Assembly (NCBI RefSeq): GCF_042684585.1
Contig: NZ_JBHULS010000002.1
Location: 744,001-808,000 of the forward strand
Direction: 5' to 3'
Length of the DNA: 64,000 nt
Origin: Algorimicrobium sediminis
GTDB lineage: Bacteria; Bacteroidota; Bacteroidia; Flavobacteriales; Flavobacteriaceae
Part shown: in pieces, positions 16,569 to 26,101 of the stretch
Layout: each line of letters starts with the position of its first letter
How positions within the stretch are numbered: the first letter of the stretch is position 1
Position numbers and translations under genes: made by a program
Notes under the pieces: model-generated
Seen by the model: the letters and a program-made list of their open reading frames with translations, nothing else
Told to the model about the DNA's origin: nothing
The model's database searches: none

Positions 16569-17912
16569 ATGAACTGGGAACAACTATTATCATTAAAGCG
16601 TTTTGGCGACAGTAATAAACGTTTACGAAAGGAGCAAGATGAAACCCGTATTGGTTTTGAAGTGGATTACGATCGGATTATTTTTTCTTCAGAATTTAGA
16701 AGTTTACAGGACAAAACACAGGTTATTCCTTTATCTCAAACCGATTTTGTACACACACGCTTAACCCATAGTTTAGAGGTGAGTGTTGTAGGCAGAACTT
16801 TGGGGCGGTTAGCCGGAAAAAAACTGATTGAAAAATATCCGCATCTTCAAGAAATTCATGGCTATCAGCCAAACGATTTTGGAGCTATTGTGGCTGCTGC
16901 TGCCTTGGCACACGATATTGGTAATCCGCCTTTTGGGCACTCCGGAGAAAAAGCAATAGGTGAATTTTTTAAATCTGGAAACGGAAAAACATATGCTGGG
17001 CAATTAACACCTAAAGAATACCAGGATTTATGCGATTTTGAAGGAAATGCCAACGGCTTTAAAATTTTAACGGAAAGTCGTTTAGGACGTCCTGGTGGCC
17101 TGCGTTTAAGTTACGCTACTTTGGGAGCCTTCACAAAATATCCGAAGGAGTCATTACCCAAAAAACCAACCAGCCATATAGCCGATAAGAAATATGGTTT
17201 TTTTCAGGATAATAAAGCAGCGTTTCAAGATATCGCATCCGAACTTGGCTTAATTTCTCGAGGCGCCAACCAGGATACAAGTTACGCCAGACATCCGCTA
17301 ACATTTTTAGTAGAAGCGGCAGACGATATTTGCTACACCATAATAGATTTTGAAGACGGTATTAATTTAGGCCTCATTCAAGAGGAATTTGCATTGGAGT
17401 ATTTAATTAAGTTGGTTAAAAGCCGAATTCAAACGCATACTTATAACCAGTTGGCAAGTACTCAAGACCGCATTAGTTATTTAAGAGCTTTGGCTATTAA
17501 TACACTTATAAACGAAGCGGTGCAGATATTTATTGAAAATGAAGAAGCTATTTTAAAGAATACGTTCCAAACCGCTCTTTTAGATAAAAGTTCATACCAG
17601 GCACAGATTAACGATATTATAAATATTAGTATTAGCAAGGTGTACCAGTCCAAGGAAGTTGTAGAGAAGGAAATATTGGGCTATCGTGTAATAAATACCT
17701 TATTAGATACTTATGTATCTGCTATTAATAATGAATACAATGGGACGGCATCTAATTACGATAATCTTATTTTAAATACCTTACCAGATACTGTAATCAC
17801 GCAGGAGTCGGAAATTTATAAACGTTTGTTAGGCGTGTGTAATTTTGTGGCTTCCTTGTCGGATAGTCGAGCAATTTTAATTTACAAAAAAATAAAAGGG
17901 ATTGCTTTTTAG
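16569..17912 (+). CDS. dgt: deoxyguanosinetriphosphate triphosphohydrolase (dGTPase)
   Basis: A 447-residue HD-domain enzyme that hydrolyses dGTP to deoxyguanosine and triphosphate, controlling dNTP pools. It shows SSEFRSLQDKTQV, then TRLTHSLEVS with the first metal-binding His, AHDIGNPPFGHSGE with the HD pair, and EAADDICYTIIDFEDG with the last Asp, all typical of the dGTPase family. The frame also opens at a TTG (16563), but ATG 16569 (MNWEQLLSLKRFG) is chosen as the normal family N-terminus. A TAAATTTG sequence only three bases before that ATG suggests a very short or absent leader. Confidence 0.92.
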   Translation: MNWEQLLSLKRFGDSNKRLRKEQDETRIGFEVDYDRIIFSSEFRSLQDKTQVIPLSQTDFVHTRLTHSLEVSVVGRTLGRLAGKKLIEKYPHLQEIHGYQPNDFGAIVAAAALAHDIGNPPFGHSGEKAIGEFFKSGNGKTYAGQLTPKEYQDLCDFEGNANGFKILTESRLGRPGGLRLSYATLGAFTKYPKESLPKKPTSHIADKKYGFFQDNKAAFQDIASELGLISRGANQDTSYARHPLTFLVEAADDICYTIIDFEDGINLGLIQEEFALEYLIKLVKSRIQTHTYNQLASTQDRISYLRALAINTLINEAVQIFIENEEAILKNTFQTALLDKSSYQAQINDIINISISKVYQSKEVVEKEILGYRVINTLLDTYVSAINNEYNGTASNYDNLILNTLPDTVITQESEIYKRLLGVCNFVASLSDSRAILIYKKIKGIAF

Positions 17913-17939
17913 TAAAAACAGGCGTAATATCTTAAAAAG

Positions 17940-17970
17940 TTGCTTTTAATCGGTTGTTTTGATATCTTTA
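17940..17970 (+). promoter_or_regulatory. candidate promoter (TTG-N20-TATCTTTA) upstream of a 23-codon frame
   Basis: TTG at 17940-17942 and TATCTTTA at 17963-17970 are separated by 20 bp in the flavobacterial promoter layout. The only frame following it on this strand is the small one at 18000. Confidence 0.35.
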
Positions 17971-17999
17971 AGAACTCAAATCGATTAAATGAACCAAAA

Positions 18000-18071
18000 A
18001 TGAAACACAATATTTTAGGAGCTATTTTTATTTTCCTAGTTACTTTTGCCAGCCTGCTTGTTTTTAATTAA
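18000..18071 (+). CDS. possible 23-residue hydrophobic micropeptide
   Basis: ATG at 18000 opens a 23-codon frame ending TAA at 18071. The product is a single hydrophobic helix with a short Lys-His-Asn head (MKHNILGAIFIF...). A plausible promoter lies 29 bp upstream, and no other gene explains it between dgt and the converging dxs. There is no clear ribosome-binding site. A frame this short could be chance. Confidence 0.3.
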   Translation: MKHNILGAIFIFLVTFASLLVFN

Positions 18072-18132
18072 CGTAGAATTTTAGTAAATTCAATTTCTGT
18101 TTTTACAACAAAAAAAACTAAATTTTAGGTTT

Positions 18133-19899
18133 TTAAGCCTGTAAAAATCCGTGTATTGTTTGTTCTAATTGTGCGGCGCTTAAACCAATTTTCTCCATTA
18201 ACTCCGCTGTTGTTCCGTGTTCAATAAATACATCGGGCACACCACAAATTTTTAGTGTATTCGGATAAGCATGCGCGGCTTTAAATTCGGCAATAGCACT
18301 CCCAAAGCCTCCTACAATGGTACCGTTTTCTACGGTAATTATAACATTGTAAGTGTTAAATATATCATGCAATAAAGCGGTATCCAAAGGTTTTACAAAT
18401 TGCATATCGTAATGCGACACACTGTGGTTTTTAATAGCCTCTGTAACCGTTTGTGCCATGGTACCAATACTTAAAACTGCAACTTTTTCCCCTTTTTTTA
18501 GCTGGGTGCCTTTTCCAATGCTTATTTCTGTAAAAGGGACTTGCCATTCTGTAAGGGTGCCTCTACCTCGGGGATATCTTATGGCAATTGGATTGGATAA
18601 GGTGCCTAATTGTGCCGTGTACAGCAGGTTTCGGAGTGCAATTTCGTTGCGTGGTGCTGCAATTATTAAATTTGGTATACAACGTAGGTAAGCTAAATCA
18701 AAAACACCGTGATGGGTGGCACCGTCTTCGCCAACTAAACCCGCCCGATCCAAACAGAATATTACCGGTAAATTTTGCAATGCCACATCGTGTATAATTT
18801 GATCGTAGCCACGTTGCAAAAAGGTAGAATAAATGGCGCAATACGGAATCATATTTTGAGTGGCCATGCCAGCTGCTAACGTAACGGCATGTTGTTCTGC
18901 AATACCCACATCAAAAGCGCGCTCCGGAAATGTGGCCATCATATATTTTAAGGAGCTACCTGTGGGCATAGCAGGCGTTATGCCAACAATTCGTTCGTTT
19001 TTATGGGCTAATTCTACAAGTGTATGCCCAAAAACATCCTGGTATTTGGGTGGCTGCGCGGTAGTTACCTTTGGCAGAATATCGCCCGTTAAGGCATCAA
19101 ACTTGCCTGGTGCGTGATACACCACTTGGTTTTCTTCTGCTTGTTTAAGCCCTTTACCTTTTGTAGTAATAACATGTAAAAATTTAGGTCCTTTAATGGT
19201 TTTTAAGCGTTCCAATTCGGTAATAAGGCTGAAAACGTCATGGCCGTTAATGGGACCAGAATAATTAAAATTTAAAGCTTCAAAAATATTGTCATGTGTT
19301 TGTATCCCGGTTTTTACTTGAGTTAGATATTGTTTTAGGGCGCCAACACTAGGGTCTATACCAATGGCATTGTCGTTTAAAATAACCAAAATATTAGCAT
19401 TGCTAACCCCAGCGTGATTTAGCCCTTCAAAGGCCATGCCGCCGGCAATAGAGGCATCGCCAATTACAGCAACATGTTGTTTGTTCAAATCGCCCTTAAT
19501 TTTAGACGCCAAAGCCATGCCCAAAGCCGCAGAGATAGAGGTGGAAGCGTGCCCTGTACCAAAGGTGTCGTACAGGCTTTCTTCCCGTTTAGGGAAACCA
19601 CTAATACCATTTAATTGACGGTTGGTGTGAAAAACCGTCTTTCTGTCTGTTAAAATTTTGTGGGCATAAGCTTGGTGTCCAACATCCCAAATAAGCAAGT
19701 CGGTTGGTGTATTAAACACATAATGAAGTGCTATAGTAAGTTCAACAACGCCCAAACTAGCACCTAAATGACCTTCTTTTGTCGCCACAACATTAATAAT
19801 GTATTGGCGTAATTCTTTAGCCAAGTCTGGTAATTCTTGGGGTGCTAAAGCACGCAAATCTGACGGCGTGTTTAGGTGGTTTAGAAACTGAAAATTCAT
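18133..19899 (-). CDS. dxs: 1-deoxy-D-xylulose-5-phosphate synthase
   Basis: A 588-residue thiamine-diphosphate enzyme that condenses pyruvate and glyceraldehyde-3-phosphate, the first step of the MEP isoprenoid pathway. The ThDP-binding block GDASIAGGMAFEGLNHAG ending in ILNDN is at about 145-180. The transketolase pyrimidine domain begins near 275 and contains DRAGLVGEDGATHHG. The C-terminal transketolase domain has the ENGTIVGGFGSA block. Length is normal for Bacteroidetes. The product ultimately feeds the polyprenyl synthase at 35.4 kb. Confidence 0.96.
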   Translation of the reverse strand: MNFQFLNHLNTPSDLRALAPQELPDLAKELRQYIINVVATKEGHLGASLGVVELTIALHYVFNTPTDLLIWDVGHQAYAHKILTDRKTVFHTNRQLNGISGFPKREESLYDTFGTGHASTSISAALGMALASKIKGDLNKQHVAVIGDASIAGGMAFEGLNHAGVSNANILVILNDNAIGIDPSVGALKQYLTQVKTGIQTHDNIFEALNFNYSGPINGHDVFSLITELERLKTIKGPKFLHVITTKGKGLKQAEENQVVYHAPGKFDALTGDILPKVTTAQPPKYQDVFGHTLVELAHKNERIVGITPAMPTGSSLKYMMATFPERAFDVGIAEQHAVTLAAGMATQNMIPYCAIYSTFLQRGYDQIIHDVALQNLPVIFCLDRAGLVGEDGATHHGVFDLAYLRCIPNLIIAAPRNEIALRNLLYTAQLGTLSNPIAIRYPRGRGTLTEWQVPFTEISIGKGTQLKKGEKVAVLSIGTMAQTVTEAIKNHSVSHYDMQFVKPLDTALLHDIFNTYNVIITVENGTIVGGFGSAIAEFKAAHAYPNTLKICGVPDVFIEHGTTAELMEKIGLSAAQLEQTIHGFLQA

Positions 19900-19998
19900 A
19901 GATGCTAAATGTGTTGTAAAATTATTAAAATACCTATCAATTCTTTAATTATTGGCGTTTATTTAAATAAATACCCTAAAATTTATTGGCAACTTCCT

Positions 19999-20006
19999 TA
20001 TATTTG
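19999..20006 (+). promoter_or_regulatory. -7 element (TATATTTG) for the M36 peptidase gene
   Basis: Perfect TAnnTTTG match ending 39 bp before the start codon. No clear -33 TTG is seen at the usual distance. Confidence 0.45.
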
Positions 20007-20045
20007 TTGTTTAGGAAATAAAAATTCAAAAAACAAAATTGAAAA

Positions 20046-22736
20046 ATGAAAAATAACTATGTAGCAAAGTTACTTTTTTTAGCCGGTTTGGTCTTTACCA
20101 GTATGGCTTATTCGCAAAGTAATTTATTAAGCTCTGAACATGGTAGAACCATCCAAAACTACCTCAATCAGAACAAGGAAAAATTTAATTTAAGCGTTAG
20201 CGATATAGCCGATTTAGCCATAAATCAAGAGGTGTTTTCAAAAAGCACCAAAGTCACGCACGTTTATGTGAGTCAGCAGTACCAAGGTATCCCGGTTTTT
20301 AATGCCATTTCTAGTGTTGCGGTAAAAAATAATGCTGTGTTTTATTACGCCAATAATTTTGTGGACAATTTAAACCAACGCGTTAGTACAACTACACCTC
20401 AAATAACGGCAGAGGAGGCTATTATTAGAGCGAGTTCCGAATTAAATTTGGGTGCGTTACAAAATTTGGAATTACTAGAAAAAACGAACAACAAGTATGT
20501 GTTTTCTAAAGCAGCTATTTCAAAATCCAATATTCCTGTACAATTAGTGTACTTTAAAAACGAATTGGGTAGTCTTGTTTTATCTTGGGATTTAAGTATT
20601 CAGGCCTTAAATGGCAGAAACTGGTATAGCGTGCGTATAGATGCGGTTACTGGTAACTTAATTGATGAAACAGATTGGATTGTTGCTTGTAATTTTGATG
20701 ATCCAAACCATCAAAATCACGGTCATGCAGGTGCTGCATACGCACCAAAAGAAGCTAACTTTACGCTGTTTAAAGAAGCGGTGTCCGTGTCCGATGGCGC
20801 ACAATATAATGTATTTGCCTTACCAATAGAGAGTCCAAATCACGGAAGCAGAACTTTGTTAGTAGAACCGGCAAATACGCAGGCTTCGCCATACGGTTGG
20901 CACGACACTAATGGTGTGGCTGGGCCAGAGTTTACCATTACACGAGGTAATAATGTATGGGCTATGGAAGACAGAGCTGGTACCGATGTTATAGGTTATT
21001 CGCCAGATGGAACGGAGACTTTGAATTTTGATTTTCCTTTAAATTTAAATCAACAACCAGAAGGTTATGAAGATGTGTCTATTACTAACTTGTTTTACAT
21101 AAACAATGTTATGCACGACATTTGGTATCAATATGGTTTTGACGAGCCAAGTGGAAATTTTCAGTCTAATAATTACGGAAACGGCGGTTTAGGCAATGAC
21201 TTTGTATACGCCGATGCACAGGACGGAAATGGATCAGATGGGTCTTTAAATAATGCCTTTTTTGGTACACCTCCAGAAGGGAATAATCCTGGTATGACTA
21301 TGTTTTTATGGTCGCCTCCAGGTGCTGGTACCCTGCAAAATTTAGTTACGGTAAATAATGGTTCTTTCGCAGGATCTTATGGGGCTGTTAATCCTGCTGC
21401 CGGTAACGGTAGCAACCTTCCAGGAATTGGTACAACACCAGTTACGGCAGATGTTCAACTAGTTAATGATGGCAGCATGTCTCCAACATTGGGTTGTAAC
21501 CCAGTAGCTGATCTTACCGGTAAAATTGCAATAATAAGAAGAGGTACATGTACGTTTGTTGAAAAAATTCAGAATGCTCAAAACGCTGGTGCCGTGGCAG
21601 TAATAGTGGTAAACCACAACAACCCAGATAACGACCCTAATTATACGGAGTACGTAAATATGTCTGGCGAAACAACACCACCTTTAGCCATACCATCTGT
21701 TTTTATGAACAATACAAATGGAGAGGCTTTAATAGCCGCCATGCAAAATGAAACGGTAAATGTAACCTTACAAGGTCCAAGTCCTTATTTTATTGATGGT
21801 AGTTTAGATAATATGATTGTGGCTCACGAATATGGTCATGGTATATCTAACCGTTTAACAGGCGGCGCTTTCCAAGCCAATTGCTTAACAAATGCCACCC
21901 AAATGGGCGAAGGATGGTCCGACTGGTTTGCTTTAATGATTACCTTAACAGCCGAAGAAGATTACGTAGCTGGACGTGGTATGGTTACCTATTCACCAGG
22001 TCAGCCAGTAGATGGTATTGGTATTAGAAACGCCAAATATGCCACAGATTTCTCTGTAAATGGCTTTACTTATGGCGATACAAATAGTGAACGAAGTATT
22101 TCCCAACCACATGGAATAGGATTTATATGGGGAACAATGCTATACGACTTAACAGCGGCTTATGTAGAAAAATATGGTTTTGATGCCGATATCTATAACG
22201 GAACTGGCGGTAATAACAAAGTCATGCAATTAGTTATAGATGCTTTGAAATTACAACCGTGTAATCCAGACTTTATTGAAGCGCGCGACGCTATATTGGC
22301 TGCAGATAACGCCACAACTGGCGGCGCCGATCAGTGTTTAATTTGGGAAGTTTTTGCTAACAGAGGTTTAGGTCTAAATGCATCGGGTGGCTCTAAAGCT
22401 AGTCGTACAGATCAAGTACAAGACTTTTCAATGCCAGACGATACCGATCCAACATTGCAAAACTGTACGAGTTTAAGTGTAGACCAGTATGACCAAAGTA
22501 ATTTAATTAAGGTGTATCCGAACCCAACTTATAACGATATTTACATTAAAACAAATACAAGTTTGGGTCCAGTTACTATAACAATTACCGATATAAACGG
22601 CAGACAAGTGTTCAGCAAGCAAGCCGATTTATACGGGACAGTTACTGTACCAATGCAAAACTTAACATCTGGAATGTATATTTTAAATATTTCTGGAAAA
22701 TCGGTTAGTACAAACCACAAGATTATTAAAAACTAA
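20046..22736 (+). CDS. secreted M36-family (fungalysin-like) metalloprotease with PA domain and type IX secretion signal
   Basis: An 896-residue exported protease. It has a signal peptide (to about 24, MAYSQS), an FTP-like inhibitory propeptide (about 45-215), then the M36 catalytic fold. A PA domain (about 445-570, KIAIIRRGTCTFVEKIQNA) is inserted just before the zinc site AHEYGHGISNRL near residue 595. The third-ligand region is MGEGWSDWFAL. The C-terminal ~75 residues (VYPNPTYNDIYI to GMYILNISG and a Lys-rich end) are a type A type IX secretion sorting domain. It is therefore expected on the surface or outside the cell, degrading proteins. Confidence 0.95.
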   Translation: MKNNYVAKLLFLAGLVFTSMAYSQSNLLSSEHGRTIQNYLNQNKEKFNLSVSDIADLAINQEVFSKSTKVTHVYVSQQYQGIPVFNAISSVAVKNNAVFYYANNFVDNLNQRVSTTTPQITAEEAIIRASSELNLGALQNLELLEKTNNKYVFSKAAISKSNIPVQLVYFKNELGSLVLSWDLSIQALNGRNWYSVRIDAVTGNLIDETDWIVACNFDDPNHQNHGHAGAAYAPKEANFTLFKEAVSVSDGAQYNVFALPIESPNHGSRTLLVEPANTQASPYGWHDTNGVAGPEFTITRGNNVWAMEDRAGTDVIGYSPDGTETLNFDFPLNLNQQPEGYEDVSITNLFYINNVMHDIWYQYGFDEPSGNFQSNNYGNGGLGNDFVYADAQDGNGSDGSLNNAFFGTPPEGNNPGMTMFLWSPPGAGTLQNLVTVNNGSFAGSYGAVNPAAGNGSNLPGIGTTPVTADVQLVNDGSMSPTLGCNPVADLTGKIAIIRRGTCTFVEKIQNAQNAGAVAVIVVNHNNPDNDPNYTEYVNMSGETTPPLAIPSVFMNNTNGEALIAAMQNETVNVTLQGPSPYFIDGSLDNMIVAHEYGHGISNRLTGGAFQANCLTNATQMGEGWSDWFALMITLTAEEDYVAGRGMVTYSPGQPVDGIGIRNAKYATDFSVNGFTYGDTNSERSISQPHGIGFIWGTMLYDLTAAYVEKYGFDADIYNGTGGNNKVMQLVIDALKLQPCNPDFIEARDAILAADNATTGGADQCLIWEVFANRGLGLNASGGSKASRTDQVQDFSMPDDTDPTLQNCTSLSVDQYDQSNLIKVYPNPTYNDIYIKTNTSLGPVTITITDINGRQVFSKQADLYGTVTVPMQNLTSGMYILNISGKSVSTNHKIIKN

Positions 22737-22756
22737 TAAGAAGTAATAACCTAATA

Positions 22757-22788
22757 AAAAAGGCATCTAATTATTAGATGCCTTTTTT
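22757..22788 (+). terminator. intrinsic terminator after the M36 gene
   Basis: Perfect 10-bp arms AGGCATCTAA (22761-22770) and TTAGATGCCT (22774-22783), extended by A-T pairs, are followed by a T-tract. Confidence 0.8.
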
Positions 22789-22800
22789 TATTTTTAAGCT

Positions 22801-23250
22801 ATGGAAACTATTTTTAACGATACCTATTTTATGAAAAAAGCCCTTTTAGAAGCAGAAACAGCTTTTAATAAAGGCGAAATACCAGTTGGAGCTGTAATTG
22901 TAACCGATAATAAAATTATAGCGCGTGGACACAATTTAACCGAGTTATTAAATGATGTAACAGCCCACGCTGAAATGCAAGCCATTACGGCTGCAGCCAA
23001 TTTTTTGGGCGGTAAATATTTACATAATTGCACGCTGTATGTAACTTTGGAGCCTTGCCAAATGTGCGGTGGCGCTTTATACTGGAGTCAAATAAGTAAC
23101 ATTGTTTACGGAGCCAAAGATGCCGCAAGAGGTTGTTTGCATTTACAAACCAAGTTACATCCTAAAACCAAAGTTAAAGGCGGTGTTTTAGAGGCGGAAT
23201 CTGCTGCCTTATTAAAGCGCTTCTTTATTGAAAAACGGAATTTAAATTAA
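22801..23250 (+). CDS. tadA: tRNA adenosine(34) deaminase / nucleoside deaminase
   Basis: A 149-residue zinc deaminase that converts A34 to inosine in tRNA-Arg(ACG). The zinc site is AHAEMQAI (His and catalytic Glu, near residue 59) and PCQMC (near residue 89). FNKGEIPVGAVIV at the N-terminus and the YWSQISNIVYGAKD segment are typical of TadA. The 3' end overlaps the converging small membrane protein gene by four bases. A guanine-deaminase-type function is less likely given the length and motifs. Confidence 0.92.
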   Translation: METIFNDTYFMKKALLEAETAFNKGEIPVGAVIVTDNKIIARGHNLTELLNDVTAHAEMQAITAAANFLGGKYLHNCTLYVTLEPCQMCGGALYWSQISNIVYGAKDAARGCLHLQTKLHPKTKVKGGVLEAESAALLKRFFIEKRNLN

Positions 23251-23483
23251 AGCTTATGACGTTTTTGACTTTCGCGCATTTTATCCAAATTTTCTTTGGT
23301 TAGTAAATAATCGCTCATTTTTTTATCTTTCCAACGGTACCATGAAAATAGTGGAAATACAATAAAAAATAAACCAACTACACCACCTCCTACAAGTTTT
23401 GGTGCGTAGGAAACCTCCAGTGTTAAGCCTAAAATAATAGCAGTTAAACTGGCACTAAAAAATAATATAATAAGGTATTTCAT
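23247..23483 (-). CDS. small two-helix membrane protein
   Basis: A 78-residue protein with hydrophobic segments at about 3-24 and 33-52, a WYRWKDKKMSDYLLTKENLDKM cytosolic stretch (amphipathic) and a basic end. No recognised family. It begins 2 bp after the ClC stop on the same strand, so it is probably the last gene of the TonB-C-like / TPR / ClC run. Its stop overlaps the tail of tadA. Confidence 0.7.
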   Translation of the reverse strand: MKYLIILFFSASLTAIILGLTLEVSYAPKLVGGGVVGLFFIVFPLFSWYRWKDKKMSDYLLTKENLDKMRESQKRHKL

Positions 23484-23485
23484 AA

Positions 23486-25288
23486 CTAATGTGTAATGTT
23501 TATAAGTTGGCGCCTATAGGCCGTTAGTAATTTAGATTTAGAAACAAACCCATGGTATTTTCCATCTTTTATTACGGGTAAATTCCAGGCGTTTGTATCT
23601 TGAAATTTTTGCATGATACGGCGCATATTATCGGTTTCGTAATTTATATAATCTGGTGGTATTTGCATAAATGTTTCTACAGATGTGCTATTGTATAAAG
23701 CTTGGTCGAACATAATGTTTCTAATGTCATCCAGCAAAATAATGCCTACCAAATGTTTTTGCGCATCTATAACAGGAAACAAATTACGATTGGATTTGGC
23801 AACACCTTCGTGAAGCATGGCTCCCAAAGACATTTCTGGACGGAGCGTGATGAAATTCTTTTCAATAACACTGTCAATAGTCATAAAGGTTAATACATTA
23901 TGGTCTTTGTCTTGGGTTAGCAAATCGCCTCTTTCTGCTAATTCTTTCGTGTAAATGGTATGCGCCATATAATTTTTTGTAATCATATACGATATGGCCA
24001 CAGTAATCATAAGCGGTAAAAAAAGAACATAGCCGCCTGTTATTTCGGCAATTAAAAAAATAGCGGTTAAAGGCGCATGTACCACACCGGCAATTAAACC
24101 AGCCATACCAACTAAAGTAAAATTAGCCTCAGATACCTGATGCCCAAAGCCAACGTTGTTTATCACTTTAGCAACAACATTGCCTAAAGCACTTCCCATA
24201 ACCATGGTAGGTACAATAACACCACCAACGCCGCCAGCAGCAAATGTGGTTGTCATGGCTATGGCCTTAAAAACGGTAAATCCAAGCAACAATAAAATAA
24301 CGACCCAGATATTGTTTAGGTGGGCGTCAAACAAGGTGGAGCCCAAAGCGTGTAAATGGTTACCGTCGTATAAATCTTTTGTGAAGCTTAAACCTTCTCC
24401 GTACAGTGGTGGAATAAAATAAAGCATGACGCCAATAGCAAAACCACCCACTAATAATTTAGTAAAACGGTGTTTAAATCTGTCAAAAAAAGCATAAATG
24501 GCAAAATATATTTTAGTGAAGTAAATAGAGCCAATGGCGGTTCCAAGCCCAAGTATCATATAAAATGCCGTATCCCTAATGTTAAATTTATCGGTTACTG
24601 AAAAATTAAAAAGCACCTCATCGCCTAAAAAAAAGTACGATGTGAGTACCGAAGAAATTGAGGCCATTAACAACGGAAGTAACGAGGTAAAGGTTAGGTC
24701 TAAACTAAATACTTCAATAGCAAAAACAAGGGCGGCAATGGGCGATTTAAACATGGAGGCAATGGCACCAGCCGTAGCACAAGCTATTAGCAGCGTTCGT
24801 GTTTTTTTATCAATGTGCATCCACCTACTTATATTAGAACTCATGGCAGACCCCGAGGTTATGGCTGGACCTAATAAACCCACCGAACCACCAAATCCCA
24901 CCGTAAGTGGCGCCATAATAATGGGGTGGTAAATAAGTTTGTACGATAAGAGGCCTTTTTGTCGTAACATAGCATATAGTACAGAAGGTACGGCCCGCTT
25001 AATAAAGGACGGAACAGCCGGTGTCATGCCATTTTTTAAAAGGTATTTTTTAAATAAATACACCAAAAGTAAACCAATAAAAGGCAAAATGAAGTAAAGC
25101 TGATTTTCGGAAAAAACAATCCCTTTTTTTAAAAAAACTTGTATGGAATAGGTAAGGTTTTTTAAGGTTAGAGCGGCTACCCCAGTTAGTAATCCCACCA
25201 AAATACTTAACAATAAGACAAAGTTTTTTTGAGAGATATGTTTATATCTCCAAATCATGATTTGTTTTATGGCATGTTTAAGGGTCAT
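23486..25288 (-). CDS. ClC-family chloride channel/antiporter with CBS domains
   Basis: A 600-residue ClC protein. There are about ten or more membrane helices to residue ~435, with the family blocks GFGGSVGLLGP (131-141), FAAGGVGGVIVPTMVMG and GVVHAPLTAIFLIAEITGGY. Two CBS motifs follow (about 455-590), which bind adenine nucleotides in relatives. The usual gating glutamate of GxEGP is Leu139 here (GLLGP), so proton-coupled exchange may be altered and the protein may act as an ungated or passive chloride pathway. Upstream it abuts the TPR lipoprotein gene with no gap. Confidence 0.92.
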   Translation of the reverse strand: MTLKHAIKQIMIWRYKHISQKNFVLLLSILVGLLTGVAALTLKNLTYSIQVFLKKGIVFSENQLYFILPFIGLLLVYLFKKYLLKNGMTPAVPSFIKRAVPSVLYAMLRQKGLLSYKLIYHPIIMAPLTVGFGGSVGLLGPAITSGSAMSSNISRWMHIDKKTRTLLIACATAGAIASMFKSPIAALVFAIEVFSLDLTFTSLLPLLMASISSVLTSYFFLGDEVLFNFSVTDKFNIRDTAFYMILGLGTAIGSIYFTKIYFAIYAFFDRFKHRFTKLLVGGFAIGVMLYFIPPLYGEGLSFTKDLYDGNHLHALGSTLFDAHLNNIWVVILLLLGFTVFKAIAMTTTFAAGGVGGVIVPTMVMGSALGNVVAKVINNVGFGHQVSEANFTLVGMAGLIAGVVHAPLTAIFLIAEITGGYVLFLPLMITVAISYMITKNYMAHTIYTKELAERGDLLTQDKDHNVLTFMTIDSVIEKNFITLRPEMSLGAMLHEGVAKSNRNLFPVIDAQKHLVGIILLDDIRNIMFDQALYNSTSVETFMQIPPDYINYETDNMRRIMQKFQDTNAWNLPVIKDGKYHGFVSKSKLLTAYRRQLINITH

Positions 25289-26101
25289 TTACAGCGTTAA
25301 TTGGTTTTTTAAATGTAATAAATCTTCTAAATAAATTTGATGTAAGGTTTCAACATCCGGACGTTTATTGTAATGTCCAGCTTTATAGGCTACTAGAGCA
25401 CTGTTAATATGCTTTCTAGCTACATGTATAGCGCGCTCTTGTTTGGCAATTAAAGCTAAATAATAAAAAGCATCAGCTTGGTTAAATGTACTGTATTCTA
25501 GTAGTTTACTAAAATTATTACGCGCTTTTTTGTATGCTTTCATTTTATATAAAGCTATACCACGATATAAATAAGCTGTGGCTATATTTTGTTTGGCGGT
25601 GCTTTGTGTATTAGTTGTTTGTAAAAAGGCACTAAAACTAGCAACGGATTGCCTGTAATTTTCAGCACCCAAATAAGCTATGCCACGCCAATAATTAAGA
25701 TTTACAGCTTCAGGAAGTTTCGTTAATTTTACATCGCTATTTTTTAATGAATTAAAGTCTGAAAGTGCTTTTTTATAATCTTTAAAATACCACAGATAAG
25801 CATAGCCGCGAAACGGTAAATACTGCACCGAATCCGACATTACGGCTTGGTTAATGTAGCTTCGCCATTGCTGTAAAAGGCCTCGTTTTAAATAGGTGTT
25901 AGCAAGTTCAAAGGCGGCAGGTGTAAAGCTGGTATCGCATTCTAAAGCACGTATAAGGGCATTTACACGACCAACCGATCCTTCTTCAAAATAATGCATA
26001 CCAAAATTATAGGCTTCTTTAGCTTTATCCTGATCTGTTTTACACGAAAACAGGCAGAGTAGCAAGCTTAAATTAAGGCATGATATTAGTAATTTGACCA
26101 T
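25289..26101 (-). CDS. TPR-repeat lipoprotein
   Basis: A 270-residue lipoprotein. The lipobox LCLFSC gives lipidated Cys20. The rest is helical TPR-like repeats (FEEGSVGRVNALIRALECD, YWRGIAYLGAENYRQSVASF, YLYRGIALYKMKAYKKARNNF, AFYYLALIAKQERAIHVARKHI), a protein-protein interaction scaffold in the periplasm. Its start overlaps the upstream TonB-C-like gene by 29 bases and its stop abuts the ClC gene, so the three are surely one transcript. No specific function is known to me. Confidence 0.82.
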   Translation of the reverse strand: MVKLLISCLNLSLLLCLFSCKTDQDKAKEAYNFGMHYFEEGSVGRVNALIRALECDTSFTPAAFELANTYLKRGLLQQWRSYINQAVMSDSVQYLPFRGYAYLWYFKDYKKALSDFNSLKNSDVKLTKLPEAVNLNYWRGIAYLGAENYRQSVASFSAFLQTTNTQSTAKQNIATAYLYRGIALYKMKAYKKARNNFSKLLEYSTFNQADAFYYLALIAKQERAIHVARKHINSALVAYKAGHYNKRPDVETLHQIYLEDLLHLKNQLTL

